Shown: positions 7,804-17,079 of the stretch, in pieces
Layout of the letters: each line of letters begins with the position of its first letter
Numbering within the stretch: the stretch's first letter is position 1
Assembly: GCA_021413825.1 (NCBI GenBank)
Contig: JAIOPQ010000087.1
Span: forward strand, 1 to 54,581
DNA from: Spirochaetia bacterium
GTDB lineage: Bacteria > Spirochaetota > Leptospiria > Leptospirales > Leptonemataceae
Direction: 5' to 3'
DNA: 54,581 bases
Position numbers and translations under genes: made by a program
Notes under the pieces: generated by a model
What the model was told of the DNA's origin: nothing
The model's database searches: none
What the model saw: the letters and a program-made list of their open reading frames with translations, nothing else

Positions 7804-9026
7804 ATGAATACTTCTTCAATGAAGGCGCGAATTTCGGGGGACCCGAGAATCTGAAAATGGGATTTTCCAGCAACGACGCGGACTCGCGAATCGGGGTTTG
7901 ATTTTTTCATGTAAACACTTTCACGGAGATATTCAAGGCTTCGTTTTTCGCAGACGCCATCACCCAACCAGGTTTTTACGGGGTCATTGCTTTCCGAAAT
8001 TAAACTGTAGGCCAGGTAAGCGTCCACATCATCAAGTTCGCCGTAATATAAATCAGCGCCGTATCGATGGACCTGGCTCAGATTCTTTCTGTCTTCTTCC
8101 CGAATAATACCGTGCGATAAATCCTTCATGGCTTCGCTGCGCATGTGGCCAATCCATCCAAGCATTTGCAATCCGAGCATTGGAATCGATTTAAGTGCTA
8201 GCCCTAACCAAAAACCGATTTTTTCAATGTACGATCCACCGTCCGGAGGACTGATAATCAAGGTCTTGCGGAAAAGGCGCGTCCAGGATTTCTTCTGAAC
8301 TCCGGCGTAGTACAAACAACTTCTGAAAATTAGTCCGCCATTGCTAAACGTTATCACGTTTGGAGTGATTTCTCCGCATTCAAAAAGTTCGCTGAAGAGC
8401 CGGAGTAGGTTGCGCCCGTTTTCGGCAATCGGAAGTCCTGGATGCATGCGAATCATGATTCCAAAAATTCCCTTCTTGTCGAACTGGTTCACAATTGAGT
8501 CCTCTCCTGTGGTCCAGATGGTCTCATCGCAGAAAAGTCCCGGGATCATAATGACAGCTTGAGATTTTCCAGATACCTTGAACGCTTGATAGGCCTCCGC
8601 TGCGGTTACGTCTTTTCCATCGATTCGATACGATGCGCGAATGTCGGTGCGAAGAAAGCTGTCGAAGGATGTTCCGGTTACGCTCCCAACCTGAACGTTT
8701 TCGAATAGATTTTGATGCGTGAATTCATTTGCGATGTTTAGTGCTTCACCGGCTTTATCAAAGGCGTCTGAAACGGCCTGAATGGCAGTCGCCATCCCGA
8801 AGGATGTAACATCGTTTGCTGTACTGAGGTTCTCAGCTGCTTTGCGAAATGTATTCTGGATTTCAGTGAATTTGACCAAAGGCTTATCGGTCAACTGCCC
8901 CATCTGATCGGCGGCGCTGCCAAGCGAGCCGCTGAGCACATCGCGAATTGTCGATAGCGTGCCAAGCGTTGCTTTGCCGCAAAAATCTACTATGTTTTTG
9001 CTGAATTCAATGGGTGGGAGGGCCAT
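7800..9026 (-). CDS. Alpha/beta-hydrolase-fold protein
   Basis: 408 residues. Residues 1-130 are mostly helical with phasin-like low complexity. From about 150 an alpha/beta-hydrolase domain begins with AVIMIPGLFCDETIW (oxyanion strand), followed by the nucleophile elbow ITFSNGGLIFRS. Here the usual first Gly of GxSxG is replaced (TFSNG), while Ser-x-Gly-Gly is kept. The C-terminal VVAGKSHFQILG supplies a candidate catalytic His. Probable esterase or lipase, cytoplasmic or peripheral as no signal peptide is seen. The N-terminal half resembling a granule or membrane-surface helix region is inference. It overlaps the downstream DUF1295 gene by four bases. Confidence 0.75.
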   Translation of the reverse strand: MALPPIEFSKNIVDFCGKATLGTLSTIRDVLSGSLGSAADQMGQLTDKPLVKFTEIQNTFRKAAENLSTANDVTSFGMATAIQAVSDAFDKAGEALNIANEFTHQNLFENVQVGSVTGTSFDSFLRTDIRASYRIDGKDVTAAEAYQAFKVSGKSQAVIMIPGLFCDETIWTTGEDSIVNQFDKKGIFGIMIRMHPGLPIAENGRNLLRLFSELFECGEITPNVITFSNGGLIFRSCLYYAGVQKKSWTRLFRKTLIISPPDGGSYIEKIGFWLGLALKSIPMLGLQMLGWIGHMRSEAMKDLSHGIIREEDRKNLSQVHRYGADLYYGELDDVDAYLAYSLISESNDPVKTWLGDGVCEKRSLEYLRESVYMKKSNPDSRVRVVAGKSHFQILGSPEIRAFIEEVFI

Positions 9027-9113
9027 GGCTCAATCGGTCATGACGCCCGGATCGGTTCAAGGGTTTTTTGGAATCGAGGAGAAGAAATACAGAGATGGTC
9101 AAGCGTCGATTGT

Positions 9114-10031
9114 TCAAAACAGGAAAGTCAATCCTGCTTTCAAATGGATGTCGCCCGGTGATTCCTTGCGGCTGATTGATGCCGGTTGCACTTGTGGACG
9201 AATTGAAACTTCGAGAACTGCCGGACCCTGGACAACGGAACCCTTTTCCCATGCAAGGCCGTTGAAGATTATGTGCACCATTTGCACTGCATAGATCCCT
9301 GCGACGAGCCCAAGTGAATAGTTGTATCGATTTATCTTGCTCTGATAGGTGATTAGAGCCCGGCGGTTTGTTTCTGTGCCAAAGGCAATCCTGCCAGCCA
9401 GCGGGACATCGCCTGGCTGAACAGAATAGAGCGTGTTTAACAAGACTTCATTTGCATTGGCCTTCTTTGCTGCCAGGGCGCTCTTTCTTTTGTCATACAC
9501 GTTGTACAGTGCCCCGGCCATCGCACCCATGTATATGCCACCGACAATAGGTCGATCAATAGCAAAATGTCCCCAACCCGGTACAAGAGCGGACCGCCAT
9601 GCAAAATCCAGGAATCCGATGGGCTCATCCGGCTTATCGAGTTCTTTGCTTTCCACTTTCTCGCGTATTTGGCGAGCAGCTTCCGCCCTCTCGTTTGCAA
9701 GGCGATTCTGCCTGGCAACGTCCTGCATTCGCTTTGCTTCTTCTTCTTGCATTCGAAGAGCCTGCAGCCTTTGCATTTCTTTGATAGTTGCTTCTCGACG
9801 TGCCTTTGCGCGCGCCTCTTCTTCGCGTTTGACCTGCGCAGTATCATAGGCTATGCGACGTACGAGGGTCTTTTGAATCCGACGATTTCCAGAAGGTGTT
9901 TTCAAGTCTATGAACTGACCATTTTGCGCGTAGATGGTGCCTTCCACTTGCGTACCGTCGCGTAGATAGATTATCTCTGCACTCAGGGCTGAACAGCAGC
10001 ATAGAAAAAGCAGGAAGGACGTCAGCCGCAT
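9114..10031 (-). CDS. Exported coiled-coil protein with C-terminal membrane segments
   Basis: 305 residues: signal peptide MRLTSFLLFLCCCSALSA; a short beta domain EIIYLRDGTQVEGTIYAQNG (residues 19-38) of the kind seen in spirochaetal exported proteins; a highly charged coiled coil (about 65-130, rich in Arg, Glu, Ala, Gln); then a region with SALVPGWGHF and two hydrophobic stretches (GGIYMGAMAGALYNV and LGLVAGIYAVQMVHIIF), similar to DUF5683-type tails. Likely sits in the envelope. I do not know its role. It lies upstream of the hydrolase gene (87 bp gap) and 37 bp downstream of pcm. Confidence 0.75.
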   Translation of the reverse strand: MRLTSFLLFLCCCSALSAEIIYLRDGTQVEGTIYAQNGQFIDLKTPSGNRRIQKTLVRRIAYDTAQVKREEEARAKARREATIKEMQRLQALRMQEEEAKRMQDVARQNRLANERAEAARQIREKVESKELDKPDEPIGFLDFAWRSALVPGWGHFAIDRPIVGGIYMGAMAGALYNVYDKRKSALAAKKANANEVLLNTLYSVQPGDVPLAGRIAFGTETNRRALITYQSKINRYNYSLGLVAGIYAVQMVHIIFNGLAWEKGSVVQGPAVLEVSIRPQVQPASISRKESPGDIHLKAGLTFLF

Positions 10032-10068
10032 ACCTTAGTTTACTTTCCCGTTCGGGGAAGTCAATATG

Positions 10069-10722
10069 TTATGAAGCTGAATCGACCGCACCGGTCATGG
10101 GAACAAAACGTACGGGCAATAAATTCCGTGATTCCAGTTTTCCATTTTTCTTTTCAATGAGGACAAGGTTTTGCGTGCCTTCGCCAACGGGTATAATCAT
10201 GCGACCACCTTCTCTAAGTTGAGCTGTTAATGTCTCAGGAATAGCTCTTGGTGCCGCAGCGCAAATGATTGCATCAAATTCAATTGGTTCAATTGACCAA
10301 CCAAACGTACCATCGCCGGTAAGGTAGTTAACGTTCCGAAATCCTAATTCGAGGAGTATTTCCTTGGCCTGGGCAATCAATTCCGGAATAATTTCGACTG
10401 TGAAGACTTCATGACAGAGGGAAGCGAGTACTGCAGTTTGATAGCCGCAACCCGTGCCGATTTCAAGTATTCGATCGCCCGGTTTGATGCGCAACGCTTC
10501 TGTCATATATGCCACTATGTAAGGCTGTGAGATTGTCTGACCAAATCCAACCGAAACGGGATGATCCAGGTAGGCTTCACTCCTGGATTTGATGTCAATA
10601 AACTTGTGACGCGGGATATTTCGGATGGCGTCAAGTACACGCAAATCCTTAATACCGCGTTTGACGATTTGCTCCTCCACCATTTGGAGCCTGGCGTTTG
10701 TAAAGGCCGCTTCCGTATCCAT
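10069..10722 (-). CDS. pcm: Protein-L-isoaspartate O-methyltransferase
   Basis: 217 residues. It methylates L-isoaspartyl residues with S-adenosylmethionine to start repair of damaged proteins. It carries the N-terminal helix RLQMVEEQIVKRGIKD, the isoaspartate-binding GFGQTISQPYIVAYMTEAL, SAM motif I as LEIGTGCGYQTAVLA, and the later FDAIICAAAPRAIP and LREGGRMIIPVG. This is the complete Pcm pattern at normal length. The ATG at 10722 shares its A with the TAA stop of the MBOAT gene (TAATG), so the two are translationally coupled. The long upstream open frame belongs to the overlapping gene. Confidence 0.95.
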   Translation of the reverse strand: MDTEAAFTNARLQMVEEQIVKRGIKDLRVLDAIRNIPRHKFIDIKSRSEAYLDHPVSVGFGQTISQPYIVAYMTEALRIKPGDRILEIGTGCGYQTAVLASLCHEVFTVEIIPELIAQAKEILLELGFRNVNYLTGDGTFGWSIEPIEFDAIICAAAPRAIPETLTAQLREGGRMIIPVGEGTQNLVLIEKKNGKLESRNLLPVRFVPMTGAVDSAS

Positions 10723-12131
10723 TAGAATCGGAAATAGAAAAACTCTTCGCCCTGGAATCGTCCAATGAATAAAAATATGTAAAACATAGCATTTGCAATT
10801 ATCACCTTTGCAAACCAGGGGAGCTGCCGCAAACGATCGATCGTTTCGGCTCCATTCGAGATTGCATGCGATATCAAGAAAGGTACGCAGAGAAGCAGAG
10901 CAAAGCCATCGTTTGTTGTGAAACCAGGCAGCTTCCAATGGCCGAGAACCAGGAGCAAAGCCTGGGGCGTGCCCAGCCTAAAGATCATTAACCCGAGGCC
11001 AAAACTCAGAAATGTTACGATTACGCCGATCCTGGCACCGGTCTGACCAGTCTTCACAAGCAAAGGTCGCAGTACCTGATATAGAACCACGAGTGCCCCG
11101 CAGTACAAGCCCCAGACCAAATATCCAATCGAAGCGCCATGCCAGAGACCGCCCAGAGCCCAAACAATCATGATGTTTCTTGCCTGGACCCAGGAGGCAA
11201 CCCGGCTTCCCCCCAATGGAATGTACACGTAATCGCGGAGAAACGCGCCGAGTGTGATATGCCAGCGCCTCCAGAATTCTGCGGGGTTCGAACTCAGGAA
11301 CGGATGTTCAAAATTTCGGATGAGTTCGATTCCAAGCATTCGCGACATTCCTCGCGCCATATCAGAGTATCCGGAAAAATCCGCGTAAATCTGCACTGCG
11401 AAAAGTGAGCCTGCAAAAATCAAGGTGAGCGCATCCAGATCAGATTTGAAACCGATTTGCGAAAGAGTGGCTGGCGCATGCGTATTTCCAATCAATCGAT
11501 TTACCGCCAAGGCCAACTGATCTGCGATCACGACTTTCTTAAAGAGTCCGAGCAATGCTAGCGCAGATCCATCCAGGAATGAACCCGGTTTAATTTGCGG
11601 GGCAGAAAATTGCGGAATTAGCTGGGCTGCCCGCGCAATTGGTCCTGCCATCATCTTGGGAAAGAAAGTAGCAAAGAGTAGCAAACGACCGAACGAACGT
11701 TCCGCTTTCATTCCGCGATACACATCGACGCTATAAGATGTTAGCTCAAATGTATAGAAACTGATTCCAGCGGGCAGAAGTATTTCCAGAACCGGAAGGC
11801 CAGGATGAAGATTGAATTGATCCAGAAGAAGCGAGAGGCTTTCCACGAAAAATCCGTAATACTTAAATAGCCCAAGCAAAGCAAAGTTAATCGCCAATGC
11901 AATGATCAGTGCGGCCTTCTTTTGACGTGAACTTGAGTTCTCCATCCATCGCGCGCAGCCATAGTTTACCGCAACCGTGGCGACAAGGAGTGCGAGAATT
12001 CGAAAATTCCAGAAACCATAGAAAAAAAGTGAGCCGGCAAGAAGGATATGACTCCGCGCTTCCGGAAAATACCTGTAGAACAGGTAAAGCGCAAGGAAGA
12101 AAAAAACAAAATCCAGAGTATGAAACAGCAC
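10722..12131 (-). CDS. MBOAT-family O-acyltransferase (AlgI/DltB-like)
   Basis: 469 residues with about eleven membrane helices. Conserved MBOAT features are LLPAGISFYTFELTSYSVDVYRG (about 123-145), FPKMMAGPI, the Asn/Glu-Phe-Trp motif in NPAEFWRRWHITLGAFLRDY, YIPLGGSR, and the catalytic His in ALGGLWHGAS. The family transfers acetyl groups from a cytoplasmic donor across the inner membrane onto exported polysaccharides or lipids. No AlgJ/AlgX-type partner is adjacent, so the acceptor is unknown. The start is GTG at 12131, six bases after the stop of the MBL hydrolase gene; a one-base overlap links it to pcm. Confidence 0.92.
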   Translation of the reverse strand: MLFHTLDFVFFFLALYLFYRYFPEARSHILLAGSLFFYGFWNFRILALLVATVAVNYGCARWMENSSSRQKKAALIIALAINFALLGLFKYYGFFVESLSLLLDQFNLHPGLPVLEILLPAGISFYTFELTSYSVDVYRGMKAERSFGRLLLFATFFPKMMAGPIARAAQLIPQFSAPQIKPGSFLDGSALALLGLFKKVVIADQLALAVNRLIGNTHAPATLSQIGFKSDLDALTLIFAGSLFAVQIYADFSGYSDMARGMSRMLGIELIRNFEHPFLSSNPAEFWRRWHITLGAFLRDYVYIPLGGSRVASWVQARNIMIVWALGGLWHGASIGYLVWGLYCGALVVLYQVLRPLLVKTGQTGARIGVIVTFLSFGLGLMIFRLGTPQALLLVLGHWKLPGFTTNDGFALLLCVPFLISHAISNGAETIDRLRQLPWFAKVIIANAMFYIFLFIGRFQGEEFFYFRF

Positions 12132-12137
12132 AGAAAG

Positions 12138-12782
12138 TTACAAAAATGGATTGAGTTGTTTTTCTTCGTAGATGCGCGTGAAATCGCCGTGCCCAGGAAT
12201 CACGGTCGTTCCATCGTCCAGCGTTAGCAAACGATCCTTAATACTTGTCATGATCTGTGAATAATCACCCCCAGGCAAATCAGTGCGGCCAATCCCACCG
12301 GCAAAGAGCGTATCACCGCTGAACAAAATTCCCTCGTTTGCAAGATGAAAGGAGCAAGAGCCCGGCGTGTGACCTGGAGTATGAATTACTTGAAGCTTGT
12401 GCTCACCGAACTTGAACTCTTCATTGTCAGACATATCCGACATCACTTCAACCGGATTTGCAGGGGGAAGTCCGAACCATCCACACTGTTTTGCGAGCAT
12501 TTTATAGAGAAATTGATCCCCGGGATGGAGCCTCACCTCAGGAGTTTGATTTTGTGCGCGGCAATGATTTGCGACATCGTTTGTGCCCAGAACGTGATCG
12601 AAGTGTGCATGCGTGTGAATAATGTAACGAACTTTGCAGCCTTTTTCTTCAAGGAGCGAAATGATCTTTGGACCTTCTCCACCGGGATCAACTACGATTG
12701 TTTCTCCCGTGATCTTGTCTTTAAGTATGGAGCAGGTGCAGCCAAGCGGAGCAACCGGAAAACTGGTGATCTCTATGTTCAC
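12138..12782 (-). CDS. MBL-fold hydrolase (glyoxalase II-like)
   Basis: 214 residues with the metallo-beta-lactamase motif THAHFDHVLG (about 55-65), then HTPGHTPGSCSFHL, LFSGDTLFAGGIGRTDLPGG and the C-terminal VIPGHGDFTRIYEEKQLNPFL. The two-metal site is complete. This compact YcbL/GloB2 type hydrolyses thioesters such as hydroxyacylglutathione or a related thiol ester, but the family is broad and the substrate uncertain. The N-terminal strand has SFPVAPLGCTCSILKD. The start is GTG with no strong ribosome binding site. It begins a minus-strand run with the MBOAT gene and pcm, and is divergent from the PaaI thioesterase 50 bp away. Confidence 0.9.
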   Translation of the reverse strand: MNIEITSFPVAPLGCTCSILKDKITGETIVVDPGGEGPKIISLLEEKGCKVRYIIHTHAHFDHVLGTNDVANHCRAQNQTPEVRLHPGDQFLYKMLAKQCGWFGLPPANPVEVMSDMSDNEEFKFGEHKLQVIHTPGHTPGSCSFHLANEGILFSGDTLFAGGIGRTDLPGGDYSQIMTSIKDRLLTLDDGTTVIPGHGDFTRIYEEKQLNPFL

Positions 12783-12832
12783 GTAAGTAAAAGAAGGGAT
12801 GCATCCGGGCTGTCCATTCTGAATTCTGGCCT

Positions 12833-13408
12833 ATGATAACGAAACTCCCTCCGGGTCCAAGTCAGACCGCGCGTGATTGGCACCATTCAATGTGTTTTGG
12901 TTGCGGGATCGACAATGTAAAAGGTCTCCATGCTGAATTTCCATTTGATGAAGCGAGTGGCGAGGTATTGTTCCATCATACACCAGATAGGTTCCAGGAA
13001 GGAGCTCCAGGCTATGCACACGGCGGTGTGCTCGCAGCTTTGTTGGATGAGGCACAGGGCACACTCTGCTACCACGTTGGCCACCTGGTGATGACGCAGC
13101 AGCTCCATATCAAATACCACAAGGCCACGGCGCTTGACCAACCGTTTGCAGTTCGATGCTGGCTTACTGCTGTTCGCAAGCGTAGAATCTATACTCGGGC
13201 GACAATCCATTCAGCTGCGGGTGAACTACTCGCAAGTTCTTCTGCTGGTTGGTATGTATTACCGGAAAGAATGGCTCAGAAACTATTTGCAGATCGATAT
13301 TCTGCTGAGGATAGCGAACGCAATCGTCTTATCCTGGATGCGAATCGCAAACGCGCGCAGAAAATCCGGCGAAGACTAAGGGAAAACTCCCTCAGCAGCC
13401 AGACGTAG
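12833..13408 (+). CDS. PaaI-family thioesterase
   Basis: 191 residues. A Cys-containing N-terminus (SMCFGCGIDNVKGLH) is followed by a hot-dog domain with the PaaI active-site helix YAHGGVLAALLDEAQG (about 62-77), where His-Gly-Gly and the Asp are kept, and the strand LHIKYHKATALDQPF. The last 40 residues are basic and helical. It probably hydrolyses aromatic or medium-chain acyl-CoA thioesters. It is monocistronic; its 3' end overlaps the convergent lipoprotein gene by 17 bases. Confidence 0.87.
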   Translation: MITKLPPGPSQTARDWHHSMCFGCGIDNVKGLHAEFPFDEASGEVLFHHTPDRFQEGAPGYAHGGVLAALLDEAQGTLCYHVGHLVMTQQLHIKYHKATALDQPFAVRCWLTAVRKRRIYTRATIHSAAGELLASSSAGWYVLPERMAQKLFADRYSAEDSERNRLILDANRKRAQKIRRRLRENSLSSQT

Positions 13409-14528
13409 TGCTGCCGCCGCACGGGCAATCAACTGTAAGTGAACCGGGTCCTGGCAGAACACCAAATGTAGTTCCCGGTCCAACAAGCGTTTCAGGATAG
13501 CCATCGTTGTTGGCGTCATATCTACACTGCAATAGGTAGTTCACACCACCCATAAGGTTTTGAATTGTGTTGCTTCCGTTACGCACGGGAGTTGCTGCCA
13601 CAGGCAAGTTATCTTCGATAAATGTTTCCATTGGATCTACAATCGCGTAATAGAACCGGGGGTTTTGAGTCCCGCCGGTGATCGTCAGAGTGTTCACGTA
13701 ATCCGGGTAGTACACTCTTGCACGCATAAGCACGTTTCCGCCCAGATCACGCTGTTGCGCATGCCCTTTTCGCCAGTCACTGAAGGCGACTACCGTTCTA
13801 TATCCGTTGGTATCATTGACTCCATGAACCATCATGTTTTCTTTCATGTTGAAACGAATCTCCACAACCCTGGTAGTCTGCTCGTTCGTCATGATCATTG
13901 CGTTTGGAGTAATATTGGACATGATGGAATTGAAATGCAGGGGAAACCACTGAGGAGCAAGCAGCTGTTTTAGTGCATCGTTTGTATCTGGTTCATACTG
14001 AACGCTTGTTGTGATATTGGTGGCATCAACATCTCTAGATGGGTAGAGTGCCCCACGTCCATTCATGAATTCCTGATAGTTGATAAGTCCACCGGTGGCG
14101 TAGCAGCTATCATTTTCTAGACTGGCAGAGTACGGTTGGCTGCAATACACTTGTCTTTCAGAAGAAATGACATCCCAAAATGCTTTTGCATCTTTTGCCG
14201 TTTCAATTCCCCAGAGGCCCGTTCCGTAGTCACGTGAAGAAAGTCGAACTTCACCAATGTCGAGGTAAATAGGCAAATCTGAATAAGCAGGAAGCCCAGC
14301 AACGTCAAGCGACGTATCATCGGCATCTCTAAAGAGTTGGTTTCCGTTTATTTCAGTAAACTCAAGTGGCCGGTCAGAGGCGTACGTGCCTTTCAGGATC
14401 AGAACAGTTTTACTATTGGTGTCCAGGAGCATAGAAAGCAAGGGCTCGCTGTCTTTGCTCCTGCAGGCAGTTGTCAAAATAAGCAGGCTAATCAACGGAA
14501 GAAGAGTTTTGCGCATATTATTTCCCAT
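13392..14528 (-). CDS. Putative outer-membrane or surface lipoprotein
   Basis: 378 residues. The N-terminus MRKTLLPLISLLILTTAC is a lipoprotein signal with lipobox LTTAC, followed by a beta-rich mature part: KTVLILKGTYASDRPLEF, YLDIGEVRLSSRDYG, RFYYAIVDPMETFIEDN. The last residues carry three closely spaced cysteines in a Gly/Ser-rich tail (CPCGG, SGC). The repertoire is typical of leptospiral lipoproteins of unknown function. The ATG at 14528 shares its A with the stop of the outer-membrane barrel gene (TGATG); an alternative ATG lies four codons later. Coupling suggests the two act together in the envelope. Confidence 0.8.
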   Translation of the reverse strand: MGNNMRKTLLPLISLLILTTACRSKDSEPLLSMLLDTNSKTVLILKGTYASDRPLEFTEINGNQLFRDADDTSLDVAGLPAYSDLPIYLDIGEVRLSSRDYGTGLWGIETAKDAKAFWDVISSERQVYCSQPYSASLENDSCYATGGLINYQEFMNGRGALYPSRDVDATNITTSVQYEPDTNDALKQLLAPQWFPLHFNSIMSNITPNAMIMTNEQTTRVVEIRFNMKENMMVHGVNDTNGYRTVVAFSDWRKGHAQQRDLGGNVLMRARVYYPDYVNTLTITGGTQNPRFYYAIVDPMETFIEDNLPVAATPVRNGSNTIQNLMGGVNYLLQCRYDANNDGYPETLVGPGTTFGVLPGPGSLTVDCPCGGSTTSGC

Positions 14529-15190
14529 CAGAATAGAAACGATGACATCAATCCAAAATGAAAGAAATGGCCATTGCGTTTCTTGAAGTATGCGGTCTGT
14601 TGATACCGCGGATCTATGGTACCGGTCGTTGCAGGTAAGAGTGGCTGCGTTGGTTCGCTTAAATGTTTTTCATATACCAGGTTGTAGTCGAGCCTGAGAC
14701 CAATTCTGAATTTTTTTCCGGCGAGAATTGAAAACTCAAGTCCAGCATACCCGAGTGGTTCCCAGCCAGATCGGTTGTTGGGCCGAATCAAGACGTACGC
14801 GCTGCCTCCGCCAATTTTAGCAAACATCTGCATGCGAATTGGTAACTGGATTGGATAGGAAAGAGCGCCATACACGGGGATTACTGTCGCGCTTTGCGTT
14901 CCGCGCGAGAAATAGTTTGCATATGAAGTTCCAAACTCAGTGTAGAATATCCAGGGCCAGGAAAATCTGTAGAAGATTCCGCCACCCAGATTTGAATCCA
15001 GGACTTGATCGAGTTCTGTTCCTGGAACTGGATTAGAGGCACCAACCCACAAACCAAACTCGTGTTTGATACGATGCACTGACTGCGGTTCTTCCGCCAG
15101 GGCGGGACGAGACATAAAGAGGACTGCACCTGCGAAAAAGACCAGAGCACCCTGGAAGCAGAATCTATTCCGTTTGGTTTGAAGAGACAT
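14528..15190 (-). CDS. Outer-membrane beta-barrel protein
   Basis: 220 residues: signal peptide ending MSRPALAEEP, then alternating amphipathic strands rich in Tyr, Phe and Gly (FGLWVGASNPVPG, WIFYTEFGTSYANYF, PVYGALSYPIQL, QMFAKIGGGSAYVLI, FRIGLRLDYNLVYEKH) and a terminal Phe (SSFLF), the outer-membrane insertion signal. It looks like a small eight-stranded barrel. The start is ATG at 15190, overlapping the 3' end of truA by 26 bases; two in-frame upstream ATGs would place extra charged residues before the signal peptide. It is followed by a coupled lipoprotein gene. Confidence 0.8.
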   Translation of the reverse strand: MSLQTKRNRFCFQGALVFFAGAVLFMSRPALAEEPQSVHRIKHEFGLWVGASNPVPGTELDQVLDSNLGGGIFYRFSWPWIFYTEFGTSYANYFSRGTQSATVIPVYGALSYPIQLPIRMQMFAKIGGGSAYVLIRPNNRSGWEPLGYAGLEFSILAGKKFRIGLRLDYNLVYEKHLSEPTQPLLPATTGTIDPRYQQTAYFKKRNGHFFHFGLMSSFLF

Positions 15191-16088
15191 CGCTGAGCCT
15201 GCGACCAGTTTCCGCATGCCGCTGGATTCCGCGAGCATGAATCCGGTTCAACGGATGATCGGCCGACCAGTCTACCGTTTCAAGGCCTTCCCCGGAACCG
15301 GGCGCATACAGGGCTCGTTTGAAATAGAGAGCATGTGGTGGTGCGGTTGGACCAGCCTTGAATCTACTGGTTGCAGCAACAACTTCTGCGATCGACCCAA
15401 TCTTGTTTAAAGATCGTGCTGCAATGCAACCAGCAAGTATTCGAATCATGTTGTGCAAGAAGGCATTTCCGCGCACGCTTAACACCACCAGGTGTGGATC
15501 TCCGGAAAATGGATCATTGCGCACTGAGAGGTTCGCAGTTTCTAGATATCTTACCGTTGCCTTGCCAACATAACGTACGGGTGTTAGCGAGCCGAAGTTT
15601 CTTTCGCCAAGGATTTCCAGTAACTCAGCATTCAAGGCTTCGATGTTAAATGGAAATCGTCTGCACCAGGCTTTGCCTGGCCAGTATGGAGTCTTTCCCC
15701 CAACCCAGTACAAGAATTCATACTCGCGGGCAAGGCATGAAAAGCGCGGATCAAATTCGCGGGCCACAGGAATTACGCGACGAATCGCAATATCAGGCGG
15801 CAATAGTCCGTTTAATGAAAACAAAAATCGACGCGGCTCGGTAACAGGAATGCTACTGCGGAATCCTGCAACCTGACCCGTAGCATGAACGCCGCTATCT
15901 GTGCGACCCGAGCAAGAAATGCGAACGTTTTCCCGCAAAGCGATTGCTATGGCTTTCTCAAGTAGTTCTTGAACGCTGATTCCATTCTTCTGTCGTTGAA
16001 ATCCAGCATACCTGGTTCCGTCGTATTGAAGAACTAAGGCCGTGTTAAAGGGGAGGTCACGCGGACGGAGCAGTCTGAGGAACTCCAT
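15165..16088 (-). CDS. truA: tRNA pseudouridine(38-40) synthase
   Basis: 307 residues. It converts U38-40 of the tRNA anticodon stem to pseudouridine. Family motifs: LVLQYDGTRYAGFQRQ at 19-34, the catalytic GRTDSGVHATGQVA (Asp at about 62), RFSCLAREYEFLYWVGG, and FLHNMIRILAGC, which binds RNA near the C-terminus. The last about 40 residues extend beyond the E. coli protein and have no recognised motif. The start at 16088 overlaps the end of the DUF2225 gene by 32 bases. Confidence 0.95.
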   Translation of the reverse strand: MEFLRLLRPRDLPFNTALVLQYDGTRYAGFQRQKNGISVQELLEKAIAIALRENVRISCSGRTDSGVHATGQVAGFRSSIPVTEPRRFLFSLNGLLPPDIAIRRVIPVAREFDPRFSCLAREYEFLYWVGGKTPYWPGKAWCRRFPFNIEALNAELLEILGERNFGSLTPVRYVGKATVRYLETANLSVRNDPFSGDPHLVVLSVRGNAFLHNMIRILAGCIAARSLNKIGSIAEVVAATSRFKAGPTAPPHALYFKRALYAPGSGEGLETVDWSADHPLNRIHARGIQRHAETGRRLSDVSSNQTE

Positions 16089-16962
16089 TGATTACGTCGA
16101 TTTCCCTGGCTAACTCTTCGTAGAGCTCCTTCGCCATATCAATTATAATAGAAGGTTTGCTCTTGGATGCGCGTCCCATCCCGTAGAGCTTACCAAGGTA
16201 TTGCTTGCATCGATTCAGGTATTCCAGCTTCTTCTCTTTGGTTGGAGCAAGCTGATCCAGAAACTTCCGCGTCAAGTAGCCATTAATATAGATAACACCA
16301 TCAAAGCCCCAGTTGTTGTCTGTGTCCGGACCGAGCAGGTTGATGAATTGATCGTGAGGTTCTCGACCATTTGTCATGATTTCAAGCGTTGGGATATACC
16401 AGCTAACTGCCTTCAAATAGAGGTATTCACCGATTTTTTCGAATCCGTACTTTGGGAATTCCTCAGCCATGTCTTGAAATAGCCAGGCGCCCCGTAGTGC
16501 GCAAATCGCCTTCTTTGGGGTAGGGGCGACGCCCATTCCGCGCATCTGATAACAATCGATGGCGAGTAAGTACGATGCTGCACCGGTCACAAGATTGCGA
16601 TCGTCTGCGTAATCTACTGGCCCAACCATTTTCTCGATGGAAGTCCGACGATCGATCATTGCCTTTTTGATTTTTTCGATCTCATCCGGGGCCAGATACG
16701 CAAAATCGTTTGGAAAGGACGAATAAAGGCACTGCGGGCAGGTGATAATGGAATAAGCCAGGGGATAGACCTTGCCGTACTTCTTGCTCATTTCATACAG
16801 GCGGCGCAGTTCCTGGGTTAGTTTTCCAGCGATCAGACGTCCTCCACCAGAATGGAGCTGTTCGCGATTGAATTCGAACCCGCATACCTTGCAGGTGTTC
16901 TTGTCCTTGACCCTGTAGGAAATGGCCTTGGCTTTACTTACTTCTGGAGGCTTGATCCGCAT
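16057..16962 (-). CDS. DUF2225 family protein
   Basis: 301 residues from ATG at 16962. Two Cys pairs (CKVCGFEF near 23 and CPQCLYSSF near 74) form a probable zinc site, separated by GGGRLIAGKLTQELRRLYE, the DUF2225 hallmark. The rest is helical and TPR-like (AICALRGAWLFQDMAEEF, EYLYLKAVSWYIPTLEI). DUF2225 proteins are common in spirochaetes and Firmicutes, function unknown. An in-frame ATG at 17058 would add 32 residues and has a distant AGGAG. I prefer the later start, since known homologues begin shortly before ISYRVKD, but this is a judgement call. It is divergent from the exported protein gene at 17080. Confidence 0.83.
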   Translation of the reverse strand: MRIKPPEVSKAKAISYRVKDKNTCKVCGFEFNREQLHSGGGRLIAGKLTQELRRLYEMSKKYGKVYPLAYSIITCPQCLYSSFPNDFAYLAPDEIEKIKKAMIDRRTSIEKMVGPVDYADDRNLVTGAASYLLAIDCYQMRGMGVAPTPKKAICALRGAWLFQDMAEEFPKYGFEKIGEYLYLKAVSWYIPTLEIMTNGREPHDQFINLLGPDTDNNWGFDGVIYINGYLTRKFLDQLAPTKEKKLEYLNRCKQYLGKLYGMGRASKSKPSIIIDMAKELYEELAREIDVINGVPQTAPSA

Positions 16963-17079
16963 GGGCAAATACACACTGATTGGCCGCCCATCCTGTGTAA
17001 ATTTTATTTTAACGAACGTCAGGTTTGAACTTGCAAAGTCCGATAGGAATAGGAGCATACTGAAGCAGGACTCCTATAT

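Noticed and set aside
9433..9849. Long antisense frame opposite the exported coiled-coil protein
   Set aside because: A low-complexity mirror of the Arg/Glu-rich coiled coil; no start signal or family pattern.
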